Assembly: GCA_037178855.1 (NCBI GenBank)
Contig: JASJZC010000007.1
Coordinates: 8,370,001-8,434,000, forward strand
Reading direction: 5' to 3'
Length of the DNA stretch: 64,000 nucleotides
Origin: Oscheius sp. JU75
Taxonomy: Eukaryota; Nematoda; Chromadorea; Rhabditida; Rhabditidae
The notes under the pieces were generated by a model. That model worked only from the letters and a program-made list of their open reading frames with translations, was not told the DNA's origin and did not search any database. Both the position numbers and the translations under genes were made by a program. This document shows, in pieces, positions 36,440 through 47,728 of this stretch; positions within the stretch are counted from its first letter, which is position 1; each line of letters opens with the position of its first letter.

Positions 36440-37823
36440 TTAAACTAGGGTTATCGTAATAAAAGCCCTCCCGGATCCTACATAGAAAGTGTTAAGGTTT
36501 CCGTGGAACTGCTTAGGTAGCCTCTTGGGATTAATGTTGATCCAAGATGAATTGGATTTTATCGGTCCATCAGCATCATATGAAAAAGGGGCGGTGTTGT
36601 CATCTAGAGGAGCCAATTGACGGAGGTCGAAAGTTGAGCCTTGTTTGTCTCCAATGATGGTCATGGCTCCAGCACGAGTATCGTCACCTATGAGGACACT
36701 CGCCAGGGTATGGTCTTCCCTTCCAATGGGAACATAATCAACATAGTGGTCATTTATGTTTGCCAGATCTAAAAAAACAATTTATCTTTACGTCTCTCTG
36801 CCTTTTTGTTCTTTTTAACTCTTTGACACTCACTGGAAGAATCCGTAGCAAGTACTGCTCCTTTAGTAATTTCGACAATAGATTTGGCCACATACAGCTG
36901 CAAAACTTTGGTGATTGAAGGAAGAGTAAAGTCGTTTCCATCTGAATACAGGCTAAAAGTATATTATTAATCTGTGCGAGTTAAAAACAGACGTTCCAAT
37001 TAGTGTACCGCTATCATAGACGAATACGTTGTTCAGTGCAAAATAGTTGGTCGAACTGCCTACAGCTCTCTTCAGGTTGACAAGATTGCGGGCGGATATG
37101 ATGTTATAGGTCTGCCCTTCCAGAAGATCTTCAGCGTAGAAAAGAGCTGATGGTCCATCCGTGTCTACGGTGGTGGAGGACTTGACATTTTGTCCGAGCA
37201 TGTCTGAAAACATAGTGTGGTTTACACTGACATGGAATCTTTGCTATCCTGCAATGAAAGACTCACTTTTCTGTATCGTGATGTCTATCTGGTATTTCAT
37301 TTGCGTGTTCCTTCCTGGTTGGACTTGGAATATAAAGCTTTGAGGCCAAGCCGCCGTATTGTTCCATACTGGCATCTTATTCCTAAAAAGGGTTAACTGT
37401 TTTACTTGCAGACTTACGAGCCGAGAAACATACTAATGAGGTTATTTGCATCGGTGATCGCAATCATGTCATCAAGGCTGATATTGTAAACGACAATATG
37501 GGCATATGCAAACTGTCCTGGCGGCACAATAAACTGAAACTTGCACATAACTGCAGTTAAATAGAGATGGTTTGTTCGAGCCAATGAGACAAGGAGATAG
37601 ACAGATTTACAGATAGACAGAGCGACCGAAAGACAGAAAGACAGAAAGAAAGCCGAAAACTAACCCTGTACGAACTGTACGAGCAGCCAGAAGAATTCAG
37701 CGGGGAAGTAAGAGGCATAGAGTATGGGCCATTCAGATTGATCGTTTGCTTCTGGCAGTTTCCAGCCAATTGAGCTGGTGCGGCCAGACAAGCACCGGCA
37801 AGAAATAAGATAGCAGGCAGCAT
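36440..37823 (-). CDS. Secreted CUB-like domain protein
   Basis: Six exons keep phase: 37823-37665, 37533-37418 (or from 37539), 37382-37267, 37203-36993, 36952-36834, 36768-36440; about 349 residues. The signal peptide is MLPAILFLAGACLAAPAQ. The next 120 residues look like a nematode CUB-like domain: GPYSMPLTSPLNSSGCSYSS, then FIVPPGQFAYAHIVVYNIS and FIFQVQPGRNTQMKYQI. The C-terminal half is beta-rich in composition with a repeated plan (YVGSGRAFITITLV at the end). CUB-like proteins in C. elegans are secreted and many respond to pathogens or starvation; that role is not shown here. One donor (exon 4, AC|GTCTGT) is weak. An upstream in-frame ATG at about 37853 is an alternative start. Confidence 0.75.
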
Positions 37824-38322
37824 TTCTGTCTTGAGTTTTTGTGCACCGACCATCAAAGGAACCCCTTTTATTTATCTAGACCGTCTAATCATTCGATCTT
37901 ACGTGATTTTTTAAATGGCCTTGATAAAACGTCATGATAAACTGTTTGAGCTTGCCTCTAGGTGACTACAAGACCTTCGTCAGTTTATCAGCTACATTGA
38001 CTAGAAATTAGACCGTTTATAATTGTACCACACGATTCCAGTGATTGCCATTTTCAGTTTGATACCAGTATATCTGAGGTGAAAAAATCCATTACATAGC
38101 ATACAAGTTAGTTTTTTCTACAAAATTTTATACTCACAAGTCAAGAGTCATCATGTATTTACAATTTTCGCTCCCTCTAATGCTGAATCTGGGAGAAAGA
38201 GTCACAGTGGGATTTTGATCTGTGTTTGTCTATTCAACTGCACAAAGATTTCCAAATCCCATTAAATACATAATTTATTTCTAACGAGACTACTTCAAAA
38301 GTTGTTTAGCCAGATCACCAGC
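37824..38322. other. Intergenic, nothing supported
   Basis: Promoter side of the CUB-like gene (minus). No exon is supported. Confidence 0.45.
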
Positions 38323-38585
38323 TTACAGTTTCAATATTGCAGTAACAATGTTAGAAACTGTAAGCCCAAAGGGTATGCGAGGCATCCAGGCCATTCCATC
38401 AAAACTTTTCACTTCATCCGAGCATCGACGGTTGTCGCCTAGTTCTTTGTAACCGCCAGCAACAAATAGCAAATTTCTCCAAGTAAAGACGGCAGCAGAA
38501 TCACGCCAAGACTTTGGTCGTGGCAGTGTCTTCAAAGACGTTATTTCAGCAAAGTTTGACGCGTAGAAACCACGATTGTCGAAGA
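38323..38585 (-). pseudogene. Kelch-repeat fragment
   Basis: A minus frame reads through about 85 residues with kelch-type content: SWRDSAAVFTWRNLLFVAGG, then YKELGDNRRCSDEV and KSFDGMAWMPRIPFGLTVSN. The Gly-Gly after LFVA and the spaced Trp are the kelch signature. It is bounded by a stop on the 5' side, has no ATG of the right kind nearby, no BTB or BACK region and only about one and a half repeats. It is best read as a fragment of a kelch gene, perhaps a duplicated and dead piece, though missing exons cannot be excluded. Confidence 0.5.
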
Positions 38586-40150
38586 AAAGCAGTCACGGCG
38601 TGTTATTCGCGTCGCCACTTTTTCGAACCGGGCGCAAATGCCGCTCGTTTTCTTAAGTACAGTATCCTACTGAAATCCTAGTTTAAACAGGTTTTGGCAC
38701 AGAATACTGTATACCCTACATTAATTTAAAAAGCGGCTAGAGAAATAATGTATAGTTTGTTGTTAAAGACAGTAATCCCTTTAATATTCAGTTTCTTTGA
38801 TGGGTTTGCAACGGTTGTTCGTAGGCAGACGGCTGTTTTAAGAAGATAGTCTATTGTGAATAGAGAGTCTGTATGCGTCTATCCTACGATATATTACCGT
38901 TCACTAATGGTTCGAATACTAGTTTATTGGTTGGGGTATAGAGAGATATAGAAGGTGGTACATAATTACAGCGAGGAAGCCACACACTTACATACGAACA
39001 CACGAACACACGAGTCAAAGGGTCCTCCTCTTGGAGGCGGGGAATCTGGTCAAAAGGTCGGGAGCGACATTGATGATTACTGTGCTTCTGGGCGTTGTGA
39101 GCTTTATAGGCCTGGAAAACATTGTTAGTTCGCACCTTTTATTGTAATCAGAAGGAAAGAGGCGAATATACATCCGCACTAGAGCGTTTCAGGATGAGAA
39201 CCGACTCTTTGGATGCACCCATTGTTACTGAACCCAGCAAACAAAGGAAGAAGATGATTAAGACTCAGAGATATATCAATGAGGAAAAATGGTTTGAGCC
39301 GCTAGAAGTCATAATTTTGTATGGGAACAGCCGGGATACAGACAGTCATAATAAGTTCGCGGAGACAGTTGTATGGCAAGACATAATGACACATACTTTT
39401 CCTAAAGGATGATAGGAGACCATTGGCATAGCCTATATATGAACTTTGATTTTGATATATATTGAGCAGTTCTGATTTTCTCCTACCAAAATTGAGCTCC
39501 GTACTTTTTTGAAACGTTTTCTAGTGCACTTAGTGCACCATTTTCCTTAGAGTACCCGAGAACTGCGTGATGGCGCTCGCTGGAACTGTCCGGTCAGCTC
39601 TCTCTGTGTCTGTTGTTTGCTGTTGACAAACAACATGGTGGCAACTGCACTTCCGGTCGGCGTGAGAAAAACTTTGGATAGTAACCGTGAAGAACAAACA
39701 CGCATAAGGAACCGGCATCCTTTGAATAGTATTCAAGTGACCAAATGGCATCGACTGATGACTCAGCACAAACTTTGAATATCGTGCTATATATGCAAAT
39801 GCAAAACTTTTGCAAATGCTCTGAAGTTTTCAGTGAACCTGGTACAATTCTTCATTTTCTGTTTCAATAGCCCCCAAAATGATCTCGTCGAAACCGAGAG
39901 ACTATTTTTAAGCACTTAAACTGAAAATAGCTCTGTGCGCACTAAAGACGTTGCATAAAAAAGCTATGCAGAATGTCTTTGTGCTTGCAACGCTGAAACT
40001 ATACGACAGTTCAAATAGTTTAATGGATTCGTGAGATTGATGAGTGGGAAGGATGAATCTTCAAATGTGTCAACGCAGTAATAATGTTATTCTACTTGAA
40101 AACAACTGTTGCAGACCCAGACAGTAGCTGACCAGGAATCTCCAGGTTCC
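38586..40150. other. Intergenic, nothing supported
   Basis: Frames at 38884-39135, 39122-39412 and 39530-39815 lack any support. The right end passes into the promoter of Ala/Pro-rich gene 2. Confidence 0.5.
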
Positions 40151-40172
40151 CGCTCTCTTCTTTTCGAGAGCT

Positions 40173-40309
40173 CTTTCACACCGCGAGCTCTTACGTGAGC
40201 GCCTGGGGCGTGTCCGGAAAATGTCCGCGAGAGGGAACCAGTTTCTCCGGAAGGCTATATAACGGGGCTCCTCGGTATGGAGTGCATCATTCGATCACTC
40301 TTCCTCACA
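40173..40309 (+). promoter_or_regulatory. Promoter of Ala/Pro-rich gene 2 (duplicated block)
   Basis: From CTTTCACACCG to the ATG this block aligns by eye with 44521-44655 in front of gene 3. Shared pieces are CTTTCACACCGC, GCTCTTACGTGA, CTGGGGCGTG, CCGGAAAA, TGTCCG and TCTCCGGAAG, then CTATATAAC. TATATAA is at 40256-40262, 48 bases before the ATG. Confidence 0.75.
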
Positions 40310-41067
40310 ATGTCCTCTCAATTTATCGGGTACAGAAGCATTCTTTCTTAGACTTTCTCCTTTTCAGTATTCTTTGCTCAGTCTTGGCTCTTTCTCAGGC
40401 ACAGGTTGCTATCAACGGGCCCTTCCTCGGCAGATACTATGTTCCGGCTAAGCCACTTCTGACCCCTGGAGTTGCTCCGGTCGCCGCTCCGGTCTTTGCT
40501 CCTGCTCCTGTACCAGTTGCTGCTCCCCTTCCTCTTGCTGCTCCTGCTCTTCCTCTGGCCGCCCCCGTTCCAGGTAAAATTTTGTGGTTTAGAAAAAAGG
40601 ATACTTTTATAGCCTTCGCCCCTCCTCCGGTCTTCGCTGCTCCGGCCCCCGCACCCGTCTTTGCCGCTCCCGCTCCAGCTCTGGCTGCTCCTGCTCTCCC
40701 TGCCTTTGCTCCTGCTCCTCTCATGGCTCCTGCCGTCCCCGCCTTCCGTCCAGCTCTCGCTGCCCCAATGATGGCTGCTCCTGCTCCCGTCTTCGCTGCT
40801 CCCCCAGCTCCCGTCTTCGCCGCTCCGCCAGCCCCAGTCCTTGCCGCTCCCCCAGCCCCCGTTTTCGCTGCTCCCCCTGCTCCAGTCTTCGCCCCGGCTC
40901 CTCTTGCCGCACCCATCGCCCCTGCTTTCGCCCCAGCTCCTTTCGCAGCTCCTCTTTCTGCTCCTGCCCTGCCTTTCGCCGCTGCTCCAGCCGTCGTTCC
41001 CGCCTACGCTGGACCGTTCGTCCGATCCGCCTACTTCATTGGAAGTAACAAGGCCAAGAATGCTTAG
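40310..41067 (+). CDS. Secreted Ala/Pro-rich protein 2
   Basis: Three exons keep phase: 40310-40329, 40368-40573, 40613-41067; about 226 residues. The signal peptide is MSSQFIGILCSVLALSQAQ. A short conserved head follows (VAINGPFLGRYYVPAKPLL, TPGVAPVAAP) that is nearly the same in gene 3. The rest is Ala/Pro/Val/Phe-rich with a local tandem of APPAPVFA-type units at about residues 140-175. The C-terminus is AVVPAYAGPFVRSAYFIGSN then KAKNA. It lies about 800 bases upstream of the hsp70 gene. Structural, probably extracellular; cuticle or eggshell use is inference. The strong third-position C bias differs from nearby genes. Confidence 0.8.
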
Positions 41068-41741
41068 AGCCTATTCCGAGAGTGATTTGTTGTGTCTGTA
41101 CAAACTGTTGCCAATTCGAACCATGATCATATAAATATTAGTTGTCAACTTGTTTCATTTGCGGGTCAGTTTTATAAACAGGAGCGCTGTATACATTTAA
41201 GTGGTCACTATGTGGAAGAAGATGTAGTTTTGTCTCCTTCTCTGCGATAGTCTTCTTTTCGAATTTTGAAGGAAAAAAAGCAGGGCAGACGAGAGGTTGT
41301 TCTGGGCTTCGAACTGTTTTAGGCATTTTCCAGGAGGTTCCTCCACATCGATAATGATATTCTCTACGTTTGGCTTGGATTCAGATTTGGATTCAGATTG
41401 CACCTGAAACATTTTCCGAGTAACTGGAGATGTCACTTTTAATTCCTGCAAAGTGTTGTTGTTCTTCTTTCTTTCAAAACTGTTGTTTCTGCGAGAAATT
41501 CAATTGAAATAGCGTTAAAGCCTGCTCTATTAGTTGAAACGCATAAGAAGCGCCTATTTTGGATTTATGCCTCATTCAAACGATAGGAACCTAGTTGGTC
41601 ATTCGAATTCCTCTTTATTCTAGACGAATCTAGCATATTCGACAGAGTTCTCGAGTCATCTATCCCATTCCAGTGCCAGCTGAGTGACCCGCCACAGCGC
41701 GTCGAGAGAGTATAGGCGGGTGAGAGACGCAGACGAGAGCA

Positions 41742-41782
41742 TTCTAGAAGCTACGAGAAACGTCCCCGTTAAGGGTATATAA
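41742..41782 (+). promoter_or_regulatory. Heat-shock-like element and TATA box of hsp70
   Basis: TTCTAGAA (41742-41749) followed by CTACGAGAAA gives alternating TTC/GAA units in heat shock element style. TATATAA at 41776-41782 lies 76 bases before the ATG. Further TTC/GAA units occur at 41602-41640 (TTCGAATTC, TTCTAGACGAA). Confidence 0.6.
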
Positions 41783-41857
41783 CCCCGAGCTTTCGAATGG
41801 AGGGCACCAGTTCTTCTGAACTAAACCTTTTTCTCACTCTCTACACTACAATTCACT

Positions 41858-44035
41858 ATGTCTACGTGTAAAACTATCGGAATCGACCTCGGTACGACCT
41901 ACTCCTGCGTTGCAGTCTACCAGAATGGAAAGGTGGGTCTTTAGATTCAGTAAAATTTTGTAGCCATGCCTGATTTCCAAAAACTTTTCGTATACAGCGT
42001 GTGTAAATAGTACTATTCTGGAAACATTCACCAAAAGGTAGTTCTCGTTTGCGAAATCCATTTCAGTTTTTTTTTTAAACTTCACAAGTTTCTTTTGCGC
42101 ATGCTACTATTTTGGAAATATTCTAACCCACTTGAGCTGAAAATCGCTTTATATGCTTCAAAGAGACAATCTTATTTACATTTTTTTCAGGTTGAGATCA
42201 TTGCCAATGATCAAGGAAACAAGACAACGCCGTCCTATGTCGCCTTCTCTGACACCGAGAGGCTAGTAGGGGATGGAGCCAAGGATCAAGCTGCCCGAAA
42301 TCCCCAGAACACTGTCTTCGATGCAAAACGACTGATTGGAAGACGCTTCGATGATCCACAGCTCCAGTCCGACCTCCGTCTCTTCCCCTTTGCTGTCAAG
42401 AACAATGGAAGCAAGCCAGTCATCGAGGTCGAGTACAAGGCCGAAAGGAAACAGTTCAGTCCTGAGGAAATCTCCGCCATGATTCTTGGAAAGATGAAAG
42501 AGACAGCTGAAACGTACCTTGGACACCCTGTGAAGGATGCCGTCATCACTGTGCCGGCCTACTTTAACGACAGTCAACGTCAGGCTACCAAGGATGCTGC
42601 CACCATTGCTGGACTCAATGCCATTCGAATCATCAATGAGCCGACAGCCGCTGCTCTGGCCTACGGACTGGACAAGAAGGATGGTGACCGACATGTTCTA
42701 ATCTTCGACCTTGGTGGAGGTACATTCGACGTTTCGATCCTGTCCATCAGCGAGGGAAGTCTCTTTGAAGTCGTGGCCACTGCTGGAGATACTCATCTCG
42801 GTGGAGAGGACTTCGACCACAGGATGCAAGAACACTTCGTCAACGAGTTCAAGAGGAAGACGGGACGTAACCTCACTTCTAACCCAAGAGCTCTTCGACG
42901 TCTCCGTACCGCCTGTGAACGAGCCAAGAGAACTCTGAGTAGCTCCGCTGAAGCCGTCCTGGAACTTGACTCGCTCTTTGAAGGAATCGACTTCCAATCC
43001 AAGATCACTCGTGCTCGATTTGAAGAACTTTGCAACGACCTTTTCCGGAAGACCCTGGAACCCGTCGAAAAAGCTTTGAACGACGCCAAGCTGGACAAGT
43101 CCAAGATCGATGACATCGTCCTGGTTGGAGGATCCACAAGAATCCCGAAGGTACAGAAACTGCTCAAGGACTTCTTCCATGGCCGTGAACTCAACTGCAG
43201 TATTAACCCCGACGAAGCTGTTGCCTTCGGAGCTGCCGTTCAAGCCGCTGTCCTCTCTGGAGTCCAGGATCAGGCTATCAAGGACGTCCTTCTGGTCGAT
43301 GTTGCTCCACTCAGTCTTGGAATCGAAACCGCTGGAGGAGTGATGACCACACTGGTTGAGAGAAACTCTCGAATCCCGACCAAGGCCAGTAAAATCTTCA
43401 GTACATATGCCGACAATCAGCCCGGAGTCAGCATCCAGGTCTTTGAAGGAGAACGAGCCATGACCAAGGACAACCACCGTCTCGGTACCTTCGAGCTGAC
43501 TGGAATTCTACCAGCTCCACGTGGTGTTCCCCAAATCGAAGTCCAATTCCAAATCGACGCCAATGGAATCCTGAGTGTCTCGGCAGAAGACAAGTCAACT
43601 GGGAAGAAGAATCAGATCACCATCAAGAACGAGAAGGGACGACTCAGCGACGCCGAGATTCAAAGAATGCTGGATGATGCCAAGAAGTTTGAGGCCGAAG
43701 ATAAGCAGATGAGAGACAAGGTCACTGCCCGTTGCAAGCTGGAGGGATATGCTTTCCAAGTCAAATCTGCTCTCGACGAACATGGTGCCAAGCTGGAGAA
43801 GGTTGACCGGGACAAGGCTCGATCTGCCTGTGATGAGACACTTTCTTGGATCGAAAAGAACCAGACTGCCGAGTTGGAGGAGATCCAGGCCAGAGAGAAG
43901 GAGCTCGAGAGCGTTTGCCGAAGTGTCATGTCGAAACTGCACAATGGAGGAGCCTCCTGTGGACAAGAACCCAACGCCGGTGGGTTCAGCCAGAGCAACT
44001 TCCCTCAAGGCCCAACTGTCGAGGAGGTCGATTAA
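41858..44035 (+). CDS. Cytosolic heat shock protein 70
   Basis: Two exons: 41858-41932 and 42191-44035, with a 258-base intron after codon 25; 639 residues. It is an ATP-driven chaperone of the cytosol and nucleus. The ATPase domain has [46 protein letters not shown] and [17 protein letters not shown]. The substrate domain has [20 protein letters not shown]. The C-terminus is EEVD, the tag for TPR cochaperones that marks cytosolic forms. The promoter has a TATA box and heat-shock-like units, so it may be inducible. The intron would need splicing even under stress. An AATAAA lies at about 44090. Long antisense frames inside it are shadows. Confidence 0.97.
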
Positions 44036-44520
44036 TCTGATCTCTGTGTAACCCATTCTATGTGAATATTTGTTCTCAGCTTTAACTTAATAAATTGTAA
44101 TTTAATATACAACTGTCTTATTTTTTCGATCAGGGTATCAGTTTACGCTCTTCTCGCCTGCCAACTGGCTGCCGGGTGGTCTGGCTGATAAAAAATGAAA
44201 GTGCACACTGACCATTTGCTTGCACAGATGGAAAACAGTGCTAGCGAAAACAAGCCCTCTTGGGTACACAATCAAGTTCTTTCGCACCTAGGTTCAAATT
44301 ACCCCATGAAGGTGTTTCAGACGTCCAGTTATGGGCTTAAAGGTTCCAAAAAACTTTTTCAGAATGACAGACGAGTTATCTCGACGTTTCTCCTCCTTGT
44401 ATGGCTTTTCGATGGGTCCAGTCGTCTGCCTGAAACAACCAGAAGTCTTTTTAACAATGGCCTCGAGTGACTCACGTCCGGTTGGCTACATTTCGAACCT
44501 CTCCAACCCCGAGGCAATGC

Positions 44521-44655
44521 CTTTCACACCGCAGGCTCTTACGTGATGCTGGGGCGTGCCCGGAAAACTGTCCGTCGCGGACCGGTCTCTCCGGAAGACT
44601 ATATAACCGTCCGCACTCCGAATGGAGAGCATCATCCGATACCTTCTCTTCAATC
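44521..44655 (+). promoter_or_regulatory. Promoter of Ala/Pro-rich gene 3 (duplicated block)
   Basis: Counterpart of the block at 40173-40309, with the same order of conserved pieces. TATATAA is at 44600-44606, 50 bases before the ATG. The best matching piece is TCTCCGGAAG then CTATATAAC. Confidence 0.75.
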
Positions 44656-45390
44656 ATGAACTCCCAACTCATCGGGTTTGCTACATCAACCATCGCGTTC
44701 AACTGTTTTCACTTTTAGCGTCTTCTGCACAGTTCTTGCTCTTTCCCAAGCTCAGGTAGCAGTGAACGGGCCGTTCTTTGGCAGATACTACGTCCAAGCT
44801 AAGCCGCTTCTGACGCCTGGCGTTGCTCCAGTTGCTGCCCCAGTGATGGCTGCTCCTCTTCCAGTACCTGTTGCTGCCCCAGCTCTCCCAGTCCGAGCTC
44901 CTCTTCCAGTTACTGCTCCCGCCTATGCTTCTGGTAAGAAAACATCTGGAATCCGAGTACCTTTCCACTTTTAGCCTTCGCTCCTGGCCCAGTCATGCCA
45001 GCTTCTGCCTACGCTGCTCCTGCTCCAGTTATGCCAGCTCCATTCCGTGCTCCTTATGCCGCTCCCTACCTAGCTGCTCCTCCAGCACCATACATGGCTC
45101 CTGCCCCTGCTCCTTACCTTGCCGTCCCACCAAGACCTGTTGTTGCCGCTGCTCCCGCTCCTTACCTTGCCGCTCCTCCAGCTCCCGTTTACGGTCCTGG
45201 CCCCGCTCCCCTTGCCGCTCCAGCTGCCTTCGCTCCCCGCATGGCTCCCTACGCTGCTGCCCCTGAATACCCAACTCCCCTGGCCGCACCTGGTCTTCCT
45301 CTCCCAGCTCCAGCTGTTGTTCCCGCATACGCCGGACCCTTTGTCCGCTCCGCATTTGCTATCGGAGGCAACAAGGTCAAGACTGCCTAA
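44656..45390 (+). CDS. Secreted Ala/Pro-rich protein 3
   Basis: Three exons keep phase: 44656-44675, 44719-44933, 44975-45390; about 216 residues. Exon layout copies gene 2: a 20-base first exon and splits in the same places. The signal peptide MNSQLIGVFCTVLALSQAQ and head VAVNGPFFGRYYVQAKPLL match gene 2. The repeat part uses more Tyr (AAPYLAAPPAPYMAPAPAPY) than gene 2, so the repeats have diverged while both ends stayed alike. It ends AVVPAYAGPFVRSAFAIGGN then KVKTA. Clearly a paralogue of gene 2, now separated from it by hsp70. Confidence 0.82.
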
Positions 45391-46651
45391 ACAACCCCAA
45401 TTCACTGTGTCTGTACAAACTGGTGTCATATGTAAGCCATAAAGTGTTTCACTTCATTCGTATTTATGCACATTTCTGAACCAGTTTTTTAGTGTTTGGA
45501 CGATGAGCTCATCGACAGAGCGTCGGCAATGAAAGAGCTTCAATATGGAGGGTATTCCAAAGAACTCGCTGATGAACATCATAGGCTTCTCTGATTGTGG
45601 AGAAGAAATCGGACATGCTTACGTCTTGCATCAAGGACATGAACTCCATCTCTGGAAAGGTACACTTAAGATAGAAGCAAAGAAAGAACGGGAAAGACTT
45701 TGTAGAACAATGAGTTGCTGTAAACAGAGCTGGTCGTTCATCTTTTATACAAGTGGTTATCAGGGAATTTTTGATTGAAGAATAAACAGGGTCAGAGACT
45801 AGGTGGGGCGATTTCAGATTACTTGGCGGGGTGGTGCCACCGAAGTTACGCTGCTGTTCTCCACGTGCAAGCAAGAGGAAGAGACGCTTTGTGCCACAAC
45901 TATCAGCTGAGAGACGATGTAACTTTTAAAGAGGAAGAGTGGCGCCATTCTCCTACACGTGGCCTTGATGTTGCGAGTTGTAATGGCTGGATGATCATTT
46001 CCGATCAGGCCATCCAGCTGATTCAGTTCCTCTAGTCTAAATACAGCTCTCTTATCTCCTTGTTTCTATTTTATTGTTATCAACCAGGGGTATCGGCCCA
46101 GAATCATTCTCCCTTTTGCAGAAATTTTCTTGTAGTTCCAATAGTGTTGAGAGTTAATTATTTAAAAACTTTCTCCCTGGTTCCTGTCTTTCCTTCTATT
46201 GTGAATCTTTTGTATAACAAAACTACGTCATCATAATCTCTTAAAACGTTGAACTATTTGAGTTCGGGTTCAAAAGCGTTGAATTTGACCTCGAGAGCAC
46301 CTTACCAAAATTTCAAACAGTCAGTTTTCGCTGAAAATCTAACTTTCTAAATATCATGTAACTGTCTCTGCAAGGAGCCAGACAGTATTCATATCCTGTC
46401 TATATTTTTCGATTGAGCGTTTTTTTACGCCAGATTCCAGTCTACCAATGAGCAAACTTCATTCGTCTTCATTGCACTGATCCGCCGTAACCACAGACAC
46501 ATAAAATCTGGTCCCTTTATACAAACATCTGCGTGGTCGAGGATTTCTGTGGCAGGGGGAACTGTGCCAAACTGCGGTATCGACATTGGATGCCGAGATA
46601 GAGAGTGCAGAGAACACCTAGGCACATCAAAGCCTCAACTCCAAATAGCAC
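45391..46651. other. Intergenic, nothing firmly supported
   Basis: A minus frame at 45509-45660 (FMSLMQDVSMSDFFSTIREA) follows an acceptor and could be one exon, but no partner exon was found. The remainder shows nothing. Confidence 0.4.
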
Positions 46652-47728
46652 CTAAACATCACTGTTTTGAAGCAAGCGATCGGATCTCACTGAGCAGTAC
46701 ATAAGTTTCCAGTAGTACCAGGTAGATGCGAGACGGAACTGTTCCGGCGTGGCATGATAAACATAGCGCTCGATGCCGTTTGCGGCCAGTGTTGACAAGT
46801 AGGAACAATAGGCGCAGAAGATGCTGCCAGTCGAGAGAAGGACACCGTGCTGGAGAAAACACATAGGGCAAATATGGACACAGGACTTACTCCGAGAGAG
46901 AAAGAGATCGGGTAGCGGAGACAGAGCTGCTGTAAAGAGGATGGCAGAAGCTCACAGGTCACAGCTGTGATTGAGAGGGTAAAGGTGAGAGCGATGCCAG
47001 TTATGAACCACCAGAAGAGATCGGGGTCGAGTAGGACACGCTAAATGAGTTTCTGAGAAAGTAAAAAGTGAGGCACACGCTCAATGTTTGTCATTCAGGT
47101 TTCGAAAATCAGTCAGATGATAAAGCATTCAACCTATTTTTTACCCAAACAGCCTCAGGACTTGTTATTGTATAGGACGGCAGGTTTGTACGGTTTTGGC
47201 CTTTAAAAAACTGAGGGTTTTCCCTATTTGATCATTAAACTCGGTAAATGAATTCGACTGGTCTGTACATAAGGTTACTAAACGGCACGTCAACGTAGCT
47301 TTTAATAAATCTGTTAAAATGCTGAACAGTTTAAATTGTGATACTTTTCTTAAGCGTCGGACAAAATCTTGTCCTGCTTTAATCCACCAGGTACTATGTG
47401 AACCTTGAATTGTCTATTTCCACCTCTTTTATAAGAGTTCTACTCGCAAAATCAAAACGTTCTTATTCCCCGAGTAAACGTCTAATTGCTCCCTGTCTGT
47501 GTAGCTGATGTCTGCTCTACGCACCAGGCAGTCACAAGCTTTCCTAATGAACTTGCCTGGTCAGGTATAGTGAAGTACATCCTGTGTGTTACGATGAAGT
47601 CGAAGATTTGAAAGGTCAAACAGAGTAGAGGAACTGCTGTTATCTGGAAGTCAAACAGATTTTTAGCTTTATAGTCAGCGTACGATGGACGTGATGTTCA
47701 GAAAGTGGACCACGGTGGTTGACCTCAT
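46652..47728 (-). CDS. Four-helix membrane protein 2, GC-AG intron
   Basis: Four exons keep phase: 47728-47684, 47643-47557, 47040-46891, 46849-46652; 159 residues. Hydrophobic segments fall near residues 10-34 (TSIITAVPLLCLTFQIFDFI), 55-75 (WWFITGIALTFTLSITAVTC), 88-115 (SFSLGHGVLLSTGSIFCAYC) and possibly 135-145. The second intron begins GCAAGT, a standard GC-type donor, and is 516 bases long. The plan resembles the four-helix gene at 30078-30717 but the sequences are not clearly alike. The role is unknown; a tetraspan or MARVEL-like surface protein is a guess. Confidence 0.6.

Noticed and set aside
40437-40916. Long Gly/Ala-rich minus frame
   Set aside because: Antisense shadow of the Ala/Pro-rich gene 2 repeat; GCT/GCC codons read backwards give Gly and Ser.
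41197-41451. Acidic minus frame (NVENIIIDVEEPPG) between gene 2 and hsp70
   Set aside because: Plausible text after an acceptor, but no start exon and it lies in the hsp70 upstream region; too weak to list as a gene.
42698-43477. 259-residue minus frame inside hsp70
   Set aside because: Shadow of a strongly codon-biased gene.
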